NCBI GenBank assembly: GCA_964384215.1
Contig: CAYLLB010000011.1
Coordinates: 60,526 to 124,525, forward strand
DNA: 64,000 nucleotides
DNA from: JAJFUV01 sp964384215
GTDB taxonomy: Bacteria; Acidobacteriota; Terriglobia; Bryobacterales; Bryobacteraceae
Direction: 5' to 3'
Shown piece by piece: positions 43,277-52,428 of the stretch. How positions within the stretch are numbered: the stretch's first letter is position 1; every line of letters begins with the position of its first letter. The notes beneath the pieces are model-generated. The model was given only the letters and a program-made list of their open reading frames with translations, did not search any database and was not told the DNA's origin. Both the position numbers and the translations under genes were made by a program.

Positions 43277-44653
43277 GTGTCGCTATCTCGCCGTCATTTT
43301 CTGTGTAGCAGCATCGCGCCTGCCCTGACCGCCAAGAAACAGCCCCCCGCACCCCGGCCCAACATCGTCCTGATAGTTGCCGACGACCTGGCCGCCTGGA
43401 TGCTCGGCTGTTATGGCAATAAGGAAATCAAGACGCCGAACATCGATCTTCTGGCGCGAGGCGGGGTTCGTTTCATGAACAACTTCGTGGTCACGCCAGT
43501 CTGCTCGGCCAGCCGTGCCACCCTGTTCACCGGACGCACGCCGCGCCAGCACGGCGTCCACGATTTCTTGACGGCGAATCCCATCGCCCAACCTCCGCAA
43601 GGACAGGCGGCGCCGCCGGCATCGTTCGCAGATGAAATCATGATTTCGGACGCGCTCGCCGGCGCGGGCTACCGTTGCGGCTACACCGGCAAGTGGCACA
43701 TGGGCGGCGATGAGAGACCAGGACACCACTACGAGTTCACTTACACCATGGGCGGTGGTTCCAGCCGGTACCAGGATCCGGCCATGTATCTCAACGGAGA
43801 GCGGGTCCAGGAAAAGGGATATCTGGCCGACCTGATCACCGGCAAGGCGTGTGAATTCATCGACCGGCAGAGCAAGGACAAACCCTTCTTCCTCACCGTC
43901 AGCCACTTCAATCCGCACGTACCTTATGACGGGCATCCGGCGAAGTATTACGAGATGTACGCCAAGACGGACTTCTCAACCTTCGGTTGGGAACCCGCGG
44001 CACCAAACGCTCTGCGCGAGAAGGATCTGCTGAAGGACACGGTGGGCAATATCCGCAAGTGCGCGGCTTCGGTTACCGCCCTCGACGATCAACTGCCTCC
44101 GCTCATCGCCAAACTCAAGCAGCGCGGACTGTGGGATAACACGCTCATCATCTTCACGGGCGACAACGGTTTTCTACTCGGACGGCATGGCCTCTGGAGC
44201 AAGGGCTTGGCTTCGGACCCCATCAACATGTTCGAGGAAGTGATGGCGACGCCGATGATCTGGAACTGGCCGGGCAAGTTCCCCGTGGAAGCGGCGCGGC
44301 CCGAACTGGTCAGCTTCGTAGACGTATTTCCTACCCTTTGCGAGTTCTCGGGTGCTTCGGTGCCGCCGCGCAACCTGCCCGGGAGGAGTTACGTGAACCT
44401 GCTGATGGGCCGTCCGATGCCCAAGAAGCACAAGTGGAAGAACCTGGTCTTCGGCCACTTCCGCAATACCGAGATGGCGCGCGACGACCGGTTCAAGGTC
44501 GTTGTTCGCAATCAGGGCAAGGGACCGAACGAGTTTTACGATCTCAAAGCGGACCCGCGCGAGAAGGTCAACGGCTTCTATAATCCGCAGTACTCCACCG
44601 TGCGGGATCATCTGATGCAGGAACTGGCCGCCTGGCGCAGAACTTACGCCTGA
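43277..44653 (+). CDS. Exported sulfatase (S1) with C-S-A-S-R active-site motif
   Basis: A 458-aa protein with a GTG start at 43277 and AGGAG 8 nt upstream. The N-terminus MSLSRRHFLCSSIAPALTA is Tat-like. NIVLIVADDLAAW (Asp36, Asp37), VCSASRATLFTGRTP (Cys76) and FTGDNGFLLGRHGLW are S1 sulfatase motifs. Here the formylglycine motif has Ala in place of the usual Pro (C-x-A-x-R), which is accepted in known sulfatases but is the less common form. The protein differs clearly from the sulfatase at 4600. The end overlaps the convergent SpoU gene by 10 nt. Likely carbohydrate sulfatase; substrate unknown. Confidence 0.92.
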   Translation: MSLSRRHFLCSSIAPALTAKKQPPAPRPNIVLIVADDLAAWMLGCYGNKEIKTPNIDLLARGGVRFMNNFVVTPVCSASRATLFTGRTPRQHGVHDFLTANPIAQPPQGQAAPPASFADEIMISDALAGAGYRCGYTGKWHMGGDERPGHHYEFTYTMGGGSSRYQDPAMYLNGERVQEKGYLADLITGKACEFIDRQSKDKPFFLTVSHFNPHVPYDGHPAKYYEMYAKTDFSTFGWEPAAPNALREKDLLKDTVGNIRKCAASVTALDDQLPPLIAKLKQRGLWDNTLIIFTGDNGFLLGRHGLWSKGLASDPINMFEEVMATPMIWNWPGKFPVEAARPELVSFVDVFPTLCEFSGASVPPRNLPGRSYVNLLMGRPMPKKHKWKNLVFGHFRNTEMARDDRFKVVVRNQGKGPNEFYDLKADPREKVNGFYNPQYSTVRDHLMQELAAWRRTYA

Positions 44654-45177
44654 CGCAGTAGCGCGCGGTACTTGCGCAGCAGTTCGTAGAGCACGACGCC
44701 ACCCGCGGTGGCGACATTCAGCGAGTGCTTCATCCCCAACATGGGGATGCGCACGTGGACGTCGGCCAAGTCCGCAAGTTCCGGACTCAGTCCCTCGACC
44801 TCGTTTCCGAACATGATGCAGACGGGAAAGCGCGGGGTCCAGTCGAACAAATCCACCGAATGCAATGAGGTCTCCACCGCGGCGAGTTCGAAGCCACGGT
44901 CGCGCATCCGCGCGGCCATCCTGTACACGTCCCAGGAGTGCTCCCAGCGCACTCGCTCTTCGGCGCCCAGCGCCGTCTTGGTGATGGCGCGTTTGGGCGG
45001 AGAGGCGGTAATGCCCCCGAGACAGAGCATTTCGGCTGCCACGGCGTCGGCGGTGCGGAAGAACGCGCCGACGTTGTACATGCTGCGCACGTTGTCGAGG
45101 AGAACGGCGACGGGCAGGCGTTCAATGCCATCGTAAGCGGCAGCGGCGCCGGTCGCCTGGTATGGAATTCTCTCCAT
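44644..45177 (-). CDS. SpoU/TrmH-family RNA 2'-O-methyltransferase
   Basis: A 177-aa protein with the three SPOUT motifs: NVRSMYNVGAFFRTADA (motif 1), IMFGNEVEGLS (motif 2) and IPMLGMKHSLNVATAGGVVLYELLRKY (motif 3), the last forming the knot and SAM pocket. It methylates ribose in tRNA or rRNA using S-adenosylmethionine. It lacks the N-terminal substrate-binding extension of TrmH/RlmB, so the exact target cannot be assigned. It is convergent with the sulfatase (10-nt overlap), and it lies 27 bp downstream... of nothing related; the GNAT gene is on the same strand just upstream. Confidence 0.92.
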   Translation of the reverse strand: MERIPYQATGAAAAYDGIERLPVAVLLDNVRSMYNVGAFFRTADAVAAEMLCLGGITASPPKRAITKTALGAEERVRWEHSWDVYRMAARMRDRGFELAAVETSLHSVDLFDWTPRFPVCIMFGNEVEGLSPELADLADVHVRIPMLGMKHSLNVATAGGVVLYELLRKYRALLRQA

Positions 45178-45204
45178 GGGCTTCGAATCAATTAGTGTAT
45201 CGGT

Positions 45205-45993
45205 TCAACGCGACTGGTAGACGGCGACCCGGGTGGTCTCCCGGTAACCCATCTTGCAGTAGAGTCCGAGACCCGCGCTTGTGGATTGCAGGATGCTACG
45301 CTCGATGCCGGTGGCGCGGCGTGCCTGTTCCAGCGCATACCGTGTGACGGCTTCCGCGTAGCCGCGCCGGCGAAAGGCCGCGAGCGTCGCCACGGCGTAA
45401 ACGCCCAGGACATTGCCGTCCGGGATGATGGCCGCCGTCGTAACGGCTTCTTCCTTCACATAGCCCACCCAACCCTGGCATCCCGAACGCCAGATGCGCT
45501 CCGTGCCGTAAATGACGCGCGCGATTTCAAACGGCAGCGCGAAAGCCGCGGCCATCACGTAGCAGAACGCGGTGCGCGCTTCCGCGCCGGTAGTGGGCCG
45601 GAACTCGAGATCCGGGGCCGGAGCGCTCGGGGGCGTGAGACGGTCGGCGACCATTCCCGGGGAGACGGAGATATTTACCAGACCGCAGCGCTGCAAGATG
45701 CCCTCGGTTTCCCGGCGCACGTGCTGTTCCACCATGCCGTCGCAAAGCCAAAACGACCAGGGCAGGCCACGCGCCCGGTAGTGCACGGCGGCGGAGAGCA
45801 CGCGCCGCTCGAATTCGTTTGGATTGACGACGGCGGGAGGGGTAAGCAACGCGGCGTTGAACACGGCGCAATCGATGCCGGCGCTCGCTATCAAGACCCC
45901 GGGCATCTGGCGGCATTCGCCGGCGCCGGTGGCAGCGGCGAAAACGCTCATCGCGTGGCGCAGGTTCCGGTCCACAGGTTCAACGCCCGGCAT
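45205..45993 (-). CDS. GNAT-family N-acetyltransferase
   Basis: A 262-aa protein. The last about 150 residues form the GNAT fold: LEFRPTTGAEARTAFCYVMAAAF, VTTAAIIPDGNVLGVYAVATLAAFRRRGYAEAVTRYAL with the R-R-G-Y acetyl-CoA loop, and SILQSTSAGLGLYCKMGYRETTRVAVYQ. The first about 110 residues are an extra domain (VLSAAVHYRARGLPWSFWLCD) seen in double-GNAT proteins. The substrate is unknown. Start at 45993 is the most upstream ATG; an ATG at 45951 is also possible. It is 27 bp upstream of the SpoU methyltransferase gene and divergent from the OmpA-domain gene. Confidence 0.82.
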   Translation of the reverse strand: MPGVEPVDRNLRHAMSVFAAATGAGECRQMPGVLIASAGIDCAVFNAALLTPPAVVNPNEFERRVLSAAVHYRARGLPWSFWLCDGMVEQHVRRETEGILQRCGLVNISVSPGMVADRLTPPSAPAPDLEFRPTTGAEARTAFCYVMAAAFALPFEIARVIYGTERIWRSGCQGWVGYVKEEAVTTAAIIPDGNVLGVYAVATLAAFRRRGYAEAVTRYALEQARRATGIERSILQSTSAGLGLYCKMGYRETTRVAVYQSR

Positions 45994-46082
45994 CGCTCGC
46001 GATTACAGCAGACTCCGCGAATCGGCGTCAACGAAGGACGTGACGGGGCGCCGCGCGCTCGCCGTGAGGTCATCTTGTTACG

Positions 46083-47015
46083 ATGGGATACGTGACTGTC
46101 CGATTCTTTCGGCAAGGCAGACTTCGCCAAGCCGCGTTATTGCTTCTTGCAGCCTCCGGGGTGCCAATGATGGCACAGAACGAGGACGCCGAGGGTTGCA
46201 AGGACCATCCGTTGTTCAACCGGATGCCCGGATTCTTTCTCGCTGAATGCAGGCAATCGCAATATGAGATAAAACATTTCCCGGTGGGCCCCGTCGCGGC
46301 AAACGGCGAGGAAACCGAAGTGAAGTCTGTCCCGGTAGAAGGCAAGTTCTACTTCTTCAGGTACGAGCTTAAGGAGGGTAATGTAAAGCCAAGCCCTCTG
46401 CAGACGATGCGGAACTTCGAGAATGCCGCAAGAAAGTCCGGCGCAGCGGTGATGGCCGAATACCCGGGTTGGTGCAAGGCGGTCTTGCATGAGACGATGC
46501 ACACCGGCAACGGGTGCATTCTGTATGGGACAACGTTGAAGTTCGCAGGGCAAGGGAAAGAGACGTGGGCCTTCGTCGAATCAGACGGGGAAGGCGAAGC
46601 GTACGAAATCTCGCTGTCGGAACGCGAATCGATGAAGCAGGACATCGTCGCGAACCAGATTCGTGAACGGCTGGATAAGGACGGATTCATAGCGCTATAC
46701 ATCAACTTCGATACCGGTTCGGCCACCATACAGCAGGACTCCATGTCGCAACTGGAACAGGTGGCCAGACTGCTCCAATCCGATCCCGCGCTTAAGCTGG
46801 AGGTGGGAGGCCACACGGACAACGTCGGGTCGCCGGAGAGCAACCAGAGACTTTCTGAGGCAAGAGCCAAATCCGTAGTAGCCGCCATCGTGCAGCAAGG
46901 CATACCGGCCGAACGGATGACGGCGAAAGGTTACGGCCAGACGAAGCCGGTTGCCGACAACCGGACGGAAGAGGGCCGGGCGAAGAACCGGCGCGTGGAG
47001 TTGGTGAAGCAGTAA
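46083..47015 (+). CDS. OmpA-domain outer-membrane or periplasmic protein
   Basis: A 310-aa protein. Residues about 14-32 (LRQAALLLLAASGVPMMAQ) are a signal sequence. Residues about 40-190 (DHPLFNRMPGFFLAECRQSQYE) resemble the DUF4892 type of N-terminal domain, a tentative match. Residues about 205-310 are an OmpA-like peptidoglycan-binding domain: INFDTGSATIQQDSMSQLEQVARLL, GHTDNVGSPESNQRLSEARAKSV, and the C-terminal EEGRAKNRRVELV with the Asp/Arg pair that binds diaminopimelate. It likely tethers the outer membrane to peptidoglycan. The signal is preceded by an unusually basic stretch (GYVTVRFFRQGRLR). Confidence 0.88.
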   Translation: MGYVTVRFFRQGRLRQAALLLLAASGVPMMAQNEDAEGCKDHPLFNRMPGFFLAECRQSQYEIKHFPVGPVAANGEETEVKSVPVEGKFYFFRYELKEGNVKPSPLQTMRNFENAARKSGAAVMAEYPGWCKAVLHETMHTGNGCILYGTTLKFAGQGKETWAFVESDGEGEAYEISLSERESMKQDIVANQIRERLDKDGFIALYINFDTGSATIQQDSMSQLEQVARLLQSDPALKLEVGGHTDNVGSPESNQRLSEARAKSVVAAIVQQGIPAERMTAKGYGQTKPVADNRTEEGRAKNRRVELVKQ

Positions 47016-47068
47016 CGCCCGGCCATCGTGCCGGAGTGTCTGATCCCGCAGCTTGACGCTCGTGCCGC

Positions 47069-49489
47069 TTACGTCAGGCTCTGCGGATCGACGTCGATGA
47101 CGAGCGAGGTGGGGCCCCACCCGCGGTCGCGCGCGTAGCGGCGGAGATTGTGCAGCAATTCGCTCAGCTTCGCGCGCGAGACCGCTTTGATCAGCAACTG
47201 GTAGCGGTACTCGCTCTTGAGTTTCGGCACGGCCGCTTCAGCCGGACCCATCACTTTCACGTTTTCCGGCGCGGGCGTGAGGAAGTTGCCCACCTCCTGG
47301 CTCATGGCCATGGCATCCTCCAGTTTGGGCGCGCGCACCAGCACGTTGGCCAGCGCGCTGAACGGCGGATAGCGCATGAGGCGGCGAAACTGTAGCTCCT
47401 TTTCATAGAAGGCTGGGTAATCCTGCATGGAGGCGAAGCGGATGGCGTAGTGGTCCGGGTTGACCGTCTGTATGTAGACCATGCCCGGGATGTCACCGCG
47501 TCCGGCGCGGCCGGCTACCTGGGTAAGCAGTTGGAAGGTGCGCTCGGCGGCGCGGAAGTCCTGCACGCCCAGCCCGATGTCGCCTGACACCACGCCCACC
47601 AGCGTCACGTTGGGGATGTCGTGGCCCTTGGCGATCATCTGCGTGCCCACCAGGATGTCGTACTCGTGTTCGCGGAAGGAATGCAGGATGGTTTCGTAAT
47701 GGCGGCGTCCGGTGACCGTATCGCGGTCCATGCGGGCGATGCGCGCTTCCGGGAACGCCTGGTGCAGTTCCTCCTCAACGCGCTCGGAGCCGGTGCCCAC
47801 AAACTGGATGTACTCGCTCTGGCACTTGGGGCAGACGTTGGGCACGCGCTCGGCGTAACCGCAGACGTGGCACAGCAACCGCCGGTCGCGCCGGTGGTAG
47901 GTGAGCGTGAGCGAGCAGTTGGCGCACTGGACGCGCTCCCCGCAGGCGCGGCAGACAACGAAGCTGGAGAAGCCGCGGCGGTTCAGCAGCAGCATCACCT
48001 GCTCGTCCGCATCCAACCGGCCTTTGATGGCTTCCAGCAGGCGTCGTGAGAAGGTGGCCTGCCGGCGCGTCTCCAGGAACTCGACGCGCATGTCGATCAG
48101 CTCGACTTCGGGCATGGGCCGGTGTTCGATGCGCTCCGGCAATTCAAGGAACCTATACTTGCCGCGGGCGGCGTTGTACCGCGATTCAAGGCTGGGCGTG
48201 GCCGAACCCAATACCACCGTGGCCCCGCAAGCGCGCGCCCGCACGATGGCCAGGTCGCGCCCATTATAGCGGGGCGTCTCCTCCTGTTTGTAACTGCCGT
48301 CGTGTTCCTCGTCAACCACGATCAACCCGAGGTTCCTCACGGGCGCGAACACCCCGCTGCGCGTGCCCACCACCACCTCGGCATCGCCCGTGCGGATGCG
48401 GCGCCATTGCGTGGCGCGCTCGGCATCGGTGAAGGCCGAATGCAGGATGGCCACATGGTCGCCGAAGTGATCCATGAACTGCGCGGCCACCGCCGGGGTG
48501 AGTGCGATTTCCGGCACCAGCAGCAGCGCGCCGCGTCCCATCGCCAGGGCGGCGTCGATGGCGCGCATGTAGACTTCGGTCTTCCCGGAACCCGTCACAC
48601 CGTAAAGAAGAAAGGTCTCGAAGCGGCTCGCCTCGACGCTCGAGCGGATCTGTTCGTAGGCGGCGAACTGGTGCGGGTTGAGGGTCCGTGTGGGCCAGTA
48701 CTGTTCAGCAGTGATGGCGATAGGCTCGGGCTTAAGCGAGACGAGCCCGCGGCGCGCCAGGCTCCGCGCGGCCGCAGATGCGTTCCCGACGATTGTCTCC
48801 ACCTCGGCCAGGTTGTGCGCGCCGGGATGCAGTTCGAGATACGCAACCAGTTCGCGCTCGGCCTTGCGCAGCTTCACGCCTTCAACTCGACTGGTGAATT
48901 CCACGCGGAGCTTGGACGCGGGCGCGCGCAGCGGGTCGCGTTCCTGGTGGCGGTCCTCCGTCACTACCAGGCCTTTCTTTTCGAGCAAGCGCAGCACGCG
49001 CGAGGCGTTGGCGACACTCCTGCCCAGGTAGGAAGCCGCCTGGGGGCGCGATTCGAGCAGACGCAGGATCTTCAGCGACGGTTCTTCTTCGCCCTCGCCC
49101 AGCACCAACTGCCGCACAACGTCGCGGCCCGCGTCGGTTAGCGTGTAGACACGGCTGTGGCGAATCTCGCCGGCGAGTGGCGTCATGATGCGCAGCGCTT
49201 CGCCGAGCGGCGCGCAGTAATATTCCGCCATCCAGCGGCCCAGCGCTAGCAGTTCCTCGTCGAGGACGGGCTCTTCGTCCAGCAACCGCAGCACCTCGCG
49301 GGGCTTGGCGGCCGGCGCCTCGCTATGGCACCGCAACACGACGCCGACGAGCCTGCGTGTAGTGAACGGCACCAGCACCCGGCAGCCCGGTTTCACGCGG
49401 TGCCGGAGAGTTTCGACCAGGGCGTAAGTGAACGGCTGGTCCATGGGGACCGGCAGGCTTACGTCGCAATAGAGCGGAGGTGTTTCCAT
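47069..49489 (-). CDS. priA: Primosomal protein N' (replication restart helicase PriA)
   Basis: An 806-aa protein. I use the ATG at 49489 (METPPLYCDVSLPVPMDQPFTY), which matches family N-termini; the frame continues to a TTG at 49543 that has AGAGG upstream, so a longer form is possible. GVTGSGKTEVY (Walker A), VVDEEHDGSYKQ (DEEH box), and zinc-binding cysteines in CRACGERVQCANCSLTLTYHRR and CHVCGYAERVPNVCPKC identify PriA. It restarts stalled forks by loading the replicative helicase. The gene lies alone, 54 bp from the end of the OmpA-domain gene (convergent). Confidence 0.97.
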   Translation of the reverse strand: METPPLYCDVSLPVPMDQPFTYALVETLRHRVKPGCRVLVPFTTRRLVGVVLRCHSEAPAAKPREVLRLLDEEPVLDEELLALGRWMAEYYCAPLGEALRIMTPLAGEIRHSRVYTLTDAGRDVVRQLVLGEGEEEPSLKILRLLESRPQAASYLGRSVANASRVLRLLEKKGLVVTEDRHQERDPLRAPASKLRVEFTSRVEGVKLRKAERELVAYLELHPGAHNLAEVETIVGNASAAARSLARRGLVSLKPEPIAITAEQYWPTRTLNPHQFAAYEQIRSSVEASRFETFLLYGVTGSGKTEVYMRAIDAALAMGRGALLLVPEIALTPAVAAQFMDHFGDHVAILHSAFTDAERATQWRRIRTGDAEVVVGTRSGVFAPVRNLGLIVVDEEHDGSYKQEETPRYNGRDLAIVRARACGATVVLGSATPSLESRYNAARGKYRFLELPERIEHRPMPEVELIDMRVEFLETRRQATFSRRLLEAIKGRLDADEQVMLLLNRRGFSSFVVCRACGERVQCANCSLTLTYHRRDRRLLCHVCGYAERVPNVCPKCQSEYIQFVGTGSERVEEELHQAFPEARIARMDRDTVTGRRHYETILHSFREHEYDILVGTQMIAKGHDIPNVTLVGVVSGDIGLGVQDFRAAERTFQLLTQVAGRAGRGDIPGMVYIQTVNPDHYAIRFASMQDYPAFYEKELQFRRLMRYPPFSALANVLVRAPKLEDAMAMSQEVGNFLTPAPENVKVMGPAEAAVPKLKSEYRYQLLIKAVSRAKLSELLHNLRRYARDRGWGPTSLVIDVDPQSLT

Positions 49490-49584
49490 CCGAAAAGCGG
49501 GGACAAACTGCTCTGCCCCGCTCGACTGGCGCCGCGCTTCCAATTATTCCTCTCGCGGGCAGAGTGGTCCGTCCCCGTCTTTCA

Positions 49585-50916
49585 TCAGATCTTCCAGCCT
49601 TTGCGGTACTGCGGCTTGATGAAGCGGTTGGCTTCGGCCAGGTTGGTCACCTTCATGCGTTGTCCGTCCCACAGGAGCTTCCCCTCGAAGCGGACGGCCA
49701 GCGTACCGAGCAGCACCCATTCGGTGAAGGGTCCGGCGTAGTCGAAATTGGAGCAGGCTGCGTCGCCGCCCTTGGCCGCGCGGATCCAATCACGGTAGTG
49801 CCCGGGCGAACGAGTGAGAATCGGATCGGGGAACTTGTAGCCGTTCATCTTCTCATCCGGCAGAAGGCGTGTCTTCTCGCCGTAGGTCCCCGTGGTGATG
49901 ATGCCTTTCTCGCCGATGAACAGCGAACCGTTCGAGCCGTCGCCGAGTTTCACGTCAGACCCGAGGCCACTGGGCCGGGGGGGCATCAGGCCGCCGTCAT
50001 ACCAATAAAGCGTAAGCGGCGGCATGTTGGCGCGCGCCGGAAACTCGAAGCGGATGATGCTCTTAGTGGGGTAGGTCTGCGAGTTCTTCTTCTCCTGCTT
50101 CACGCATTCGACACTCGCGGGCGCGCCCAGACGCAGCGCCCAGTTGGCCGGATCGAGGATGTGGCAGGCCATGTCGCCCAGCGCGCCACAGCCGAAGTCG
50201 AACCAGCCGCGCCATTTGAAGGGCACGTAGCCTTTGTTGTACGCGCGCCAGGGAGCAGGCCCCAGCCACACGTCCCAATCGAGCGTCGATGGAACCGGCT
50301 CTTCGGGCAGCGGCGCTTCGATGCCTTGCGGCCAGATGGGGCGGTCGGTCCAGGCGTGCACTTCGCGCACAGCGCCGATCTCGCCTGCCCAGATCATTTC
50401 ACAGAGCCGCCGGGCGCCCTCGTTCGAGTGGCCCTGGTTACCCATCTGCGTGGCGACCCCATGCTTCCGGGCCAGTTCGGTGAGCATGCGCGCTTCCCAT
50501 ATGGTGCGCGTCATCGGCTTCTGTACGTAGACGTGCAAGCCGCGCTCAATGGCCCACGCCGCCGCGATGCCGTGGATGTGATCGGGCGTAGAGACTATCA
50601 CCGCGTCGATGCTCTTCTCCTTGTCGAGCATCCTGCGGAAGTCCTTGTAACGGGTGGCCTTCGGATAGCGGTCGAAGGTCTTGGCGGCGCGGACCTCGTC
50701 CGCATCGCAAAGCGCCACGATGTTCTCGGTAAGAGCGCAGGCATTGATATCGCCATAGCCCTTGCCTCCCACGCCGATGCCGGCGATGTTCAGCTTCTCG
50801 TTGGGCGACTTGTAGCCGGCGCGCTTCAGAGATGCCGCGCGGGAAGGAAGCGTGTTCGAGGCGGCAAGCGTCACGCCTCCCAGGAAGAAGTACCGGCGTG
50901 TATGACGATTGTCCAT
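49585..50916 (-). CDS. Tat-exported Gfo/Idh/MocA-family oxidoreductase
   Basis: A 443-aa protein. The N-terminus NRHTRRYFFLGGVTLAASNTLPSRA is a Tat signal. The Rossmann domain begins KLNIAGIGVGGKGYGDI (G-x-G-x-x-G), and the sugar-binding domain contains VYVQKPMTRTIWEARML, where the conserved EKP appears as QKP, a variant common in exported members. It would oxidise or reduce a sugar with NAD(P), or use tightly bound NAD like exported relatives. It is the last gene of the operon with a GH78 rhamnosidase, ROK kinase and xylulokinase, starting 3 bp after xylB. Confidence 0.9.
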   Translation of the reverse strand: MDNRHTRRYFFLGGVTLAASNTLPSRAASLKRAGYKSPNEKLNIAGIGVGGKGYGDINACALTENIVALCDADEVRAAKTFDRYPKATRYKDFRRMLDKEKSIDAVIVSTPDHIHGIAAAWAIERGLHVYVQKPMTRTIWEARMLTELARKHGVATQMGNQGHSNEGARRLCEMIWAGEIGAVREVHAWTDRPIWPQGIEAPLPEEPVPSTLDWDVWLGPAPWRAYNKGYVPFKWRGWFDFGCGALGDMACHILDPANWALRLGAPASVECVKQEKKNSQTYPTKSIIRFEFPARANMPPLTLYWYDGGLMPPRPSGLGSDVKLGDGSNGSLFIGEKGIITTGTYGEKTRLLPDEKMNGYKFPDPILTRSPGHYRDWIRAAKGGDAACSNFDYAGPFTEWVLLGTLAVRFEGKLLWDGQRMKVTNLAEANRFIKPQYRKGWKI

Positions 50917-50919
50917 GGC

Positions 50920-52416
50920 TTAAGAAATGCTCGCGATCAGGCGGTAGACCGGCTTCAAGGTCGGGTAGAGTTGGCGGTACACTTCGTGGCCCCGCGTATA
51001 GAGCTGCGATTCGTGCGGCTGCGGCGTCACCGCATCCACTTCCTTGATCGCCGCGTGGCAGACTTCCGGCACCGTGGCGTAGGCGCCCGTGCCGACCGTA
51101 GCCAGCAGCGCCGCGCCATAGGCCGAGCCTTCCTGCGTCTCGAGCGTAACCACTTTCTTGTCGAGGATATCGGCCAGCAGGCGCCGCCAGAACGGGCTCC
51201 GCGCGCCGCCGCCGGAAACACGCACCGAACCGGCTTCCACACCCAGACTCTCGATCACGTCCAGGCAATCCTTCTGGCTGTAGGATACGCCTTCGAGCAG
51301 GGAGCGAAGCATGTCGGCCCGTGTGTGCTTGGCGGTGAGACCGATCCAACCGCCACGCGCCGTGGCATCCAGGTATGGGGTACGCTCACCCATCAGGTAG
51401 GGGAGCCAGAATAAGCCCTGCGCGCCAACCGGTGCCGTGGCGGCTTCGGCCGTGAGCGCGTCGTAATCGGTTCCGGGCGCCAGTTGGTTGCGGAACCATT
51501 GCAGGCTCAGCCCTGCGCCCTGCGTTACGCCCATGACGTGCCAGGCGCCCTTCACGGCATGGCAGAAGGTGTGAACGCGTCCCTGTGGATCGTAGTTGGC
51601 CCGGTCCATGTGCGCGAACACGACGCCCGAAGTGCCCAGCGTGCATGAAACGATGCCCGGTTCGACGATGCCGTTGCCGACCGCGCTTGCCGCCTGATCG
51701 CCGCCGCCGCCGACCACAGGCGTGCCCGCTTCGAGGCCGGTCAGTCCGGCAGCCTCGGCCGTCACTTCGCCCGTGATCTCGCTCGACTCGTAGACCTTCG
51801 GCAGGATGGCGTCGTCAATGCCCAGCCGGCTCGTCATTTTGTTGGACCAGCGGCGCAGCACGACGTCGAACAGAGCCGTGCCACTTGCGTCCGACACGTC
51901 GCTGGCATACTCTCCGGTGAGCATGAAGCGGACGTAGTCCTTCGGCAGCAGCATCTTGCGCAAGCGCGCGTAGTGCTTCGGTTCGTTGTCGCGCACCCAC
52001 AGCAGCTTCGGCAGCGTGAATCCGGTGAGCACGGGATTCGCAATGAAGGCCAGCACGTTGGCCTTGCCGACAACACTGTTGATGTGATCCACCTGCGGCT
52101 GGCTGCGCTGATCGCACCAGATGATCGCGGGCCGGATGACAGCGTTGTTCTCGTCAAGCATGACCAGGCCGTGCATCTGCCCCGACATGCCGATACCTTT
52201 CACCTGCTTGCCGGTCGCTTTGGCCTGCTTGAGAACGCCCTGGATGGCGGCCTTCGCCGCGTCCCACCAGTTCTCCGGACGCTGCTCAGCCCAGAGCGGA
52301 CGTTCCATCCGCATGTCTTCGTGTGGCGCCGTGAAACCAGCCTTCACCGCCCCGTTTTCATCCACCAGCAGCGCGCGGGTCCCGCCCGTGCCGACATCGA
52401 TGCCCATCCAATACAT
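50920..52416 (-). CDS. xylB: Xylulokinase (FGGY family)
   Basis: A 498-aa protein. It phosphorylates D-xylulose to xylulose-5-phosphate. The N-terminus MYWMGIDVGTGGTRALLVDENG is the phosphate-binding loop; GIGMSGQMHGLVMLD is the XylB-type signature, WCDQRSQPQ the substrate-binding motif, and GGGARSPFWRRLLADI the C-terminal FGGY motif. GAGG lies 10 nt before the ATG. It is 12 bp from the ROK gene and 3 bp from the Gfo/Idh gene. The MHGLVMLD motif favours xylulose over glycerol, ribulose or gluconate; no xylA is in the window, so an isomerase would be elsewhere. Confidence 0.94.
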   Translation of the reverse strand: MYWMGIDVGTGGTRALLVDENGAVKAGFTAPHEDMRMERPLWAEQRPENWWDAAKAAIQGVLKQAKATGKQVKGIGMSGQMHGLVMLDENNAVIRPAIIWCDQRSQPQVDHINSVVGKANVLAFIANPVLTGFTLPKLLWVRDNEPKHYARLRKMLLPKDYVRFMLTGEYASDVSDASGTALFDVVLRRWSNKMTSRLGIDDAILPKVYESSEITGEVTAEAAGLTGLEAGTPVVGGGGDQAASAVGNGIVEPGIVSCTLGTSGVVFAHMDRANYDPQGRVHTFCHAVKGAWHVMGVTQGAGLSLQWFRNQLAPGTDYDALTAEAATAPVGAQGLFWLPYLMGERTPYLDATARGGWIGLTAKHTRADMLRSLLEGVSYSQKDCLDVIESLGVEAGSVRVSGGGARSPFWRRLLADILDKKVVTLETQEGSAYGAALLATVGTGAYATVPEVCHAAIKEVDAVTPQPHESQLYTRGHEVYRQLYPTLKPVYRLIASIS

Positions 52417-52428
52417 AGCCAGATGACC

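Noticed and set aside
49480..51414. A 644-codon plus-strand frame opposite the Gfo/Idh and xylB genes
   Set aside because: It spans two real genes and their border and has no coherent family motif.
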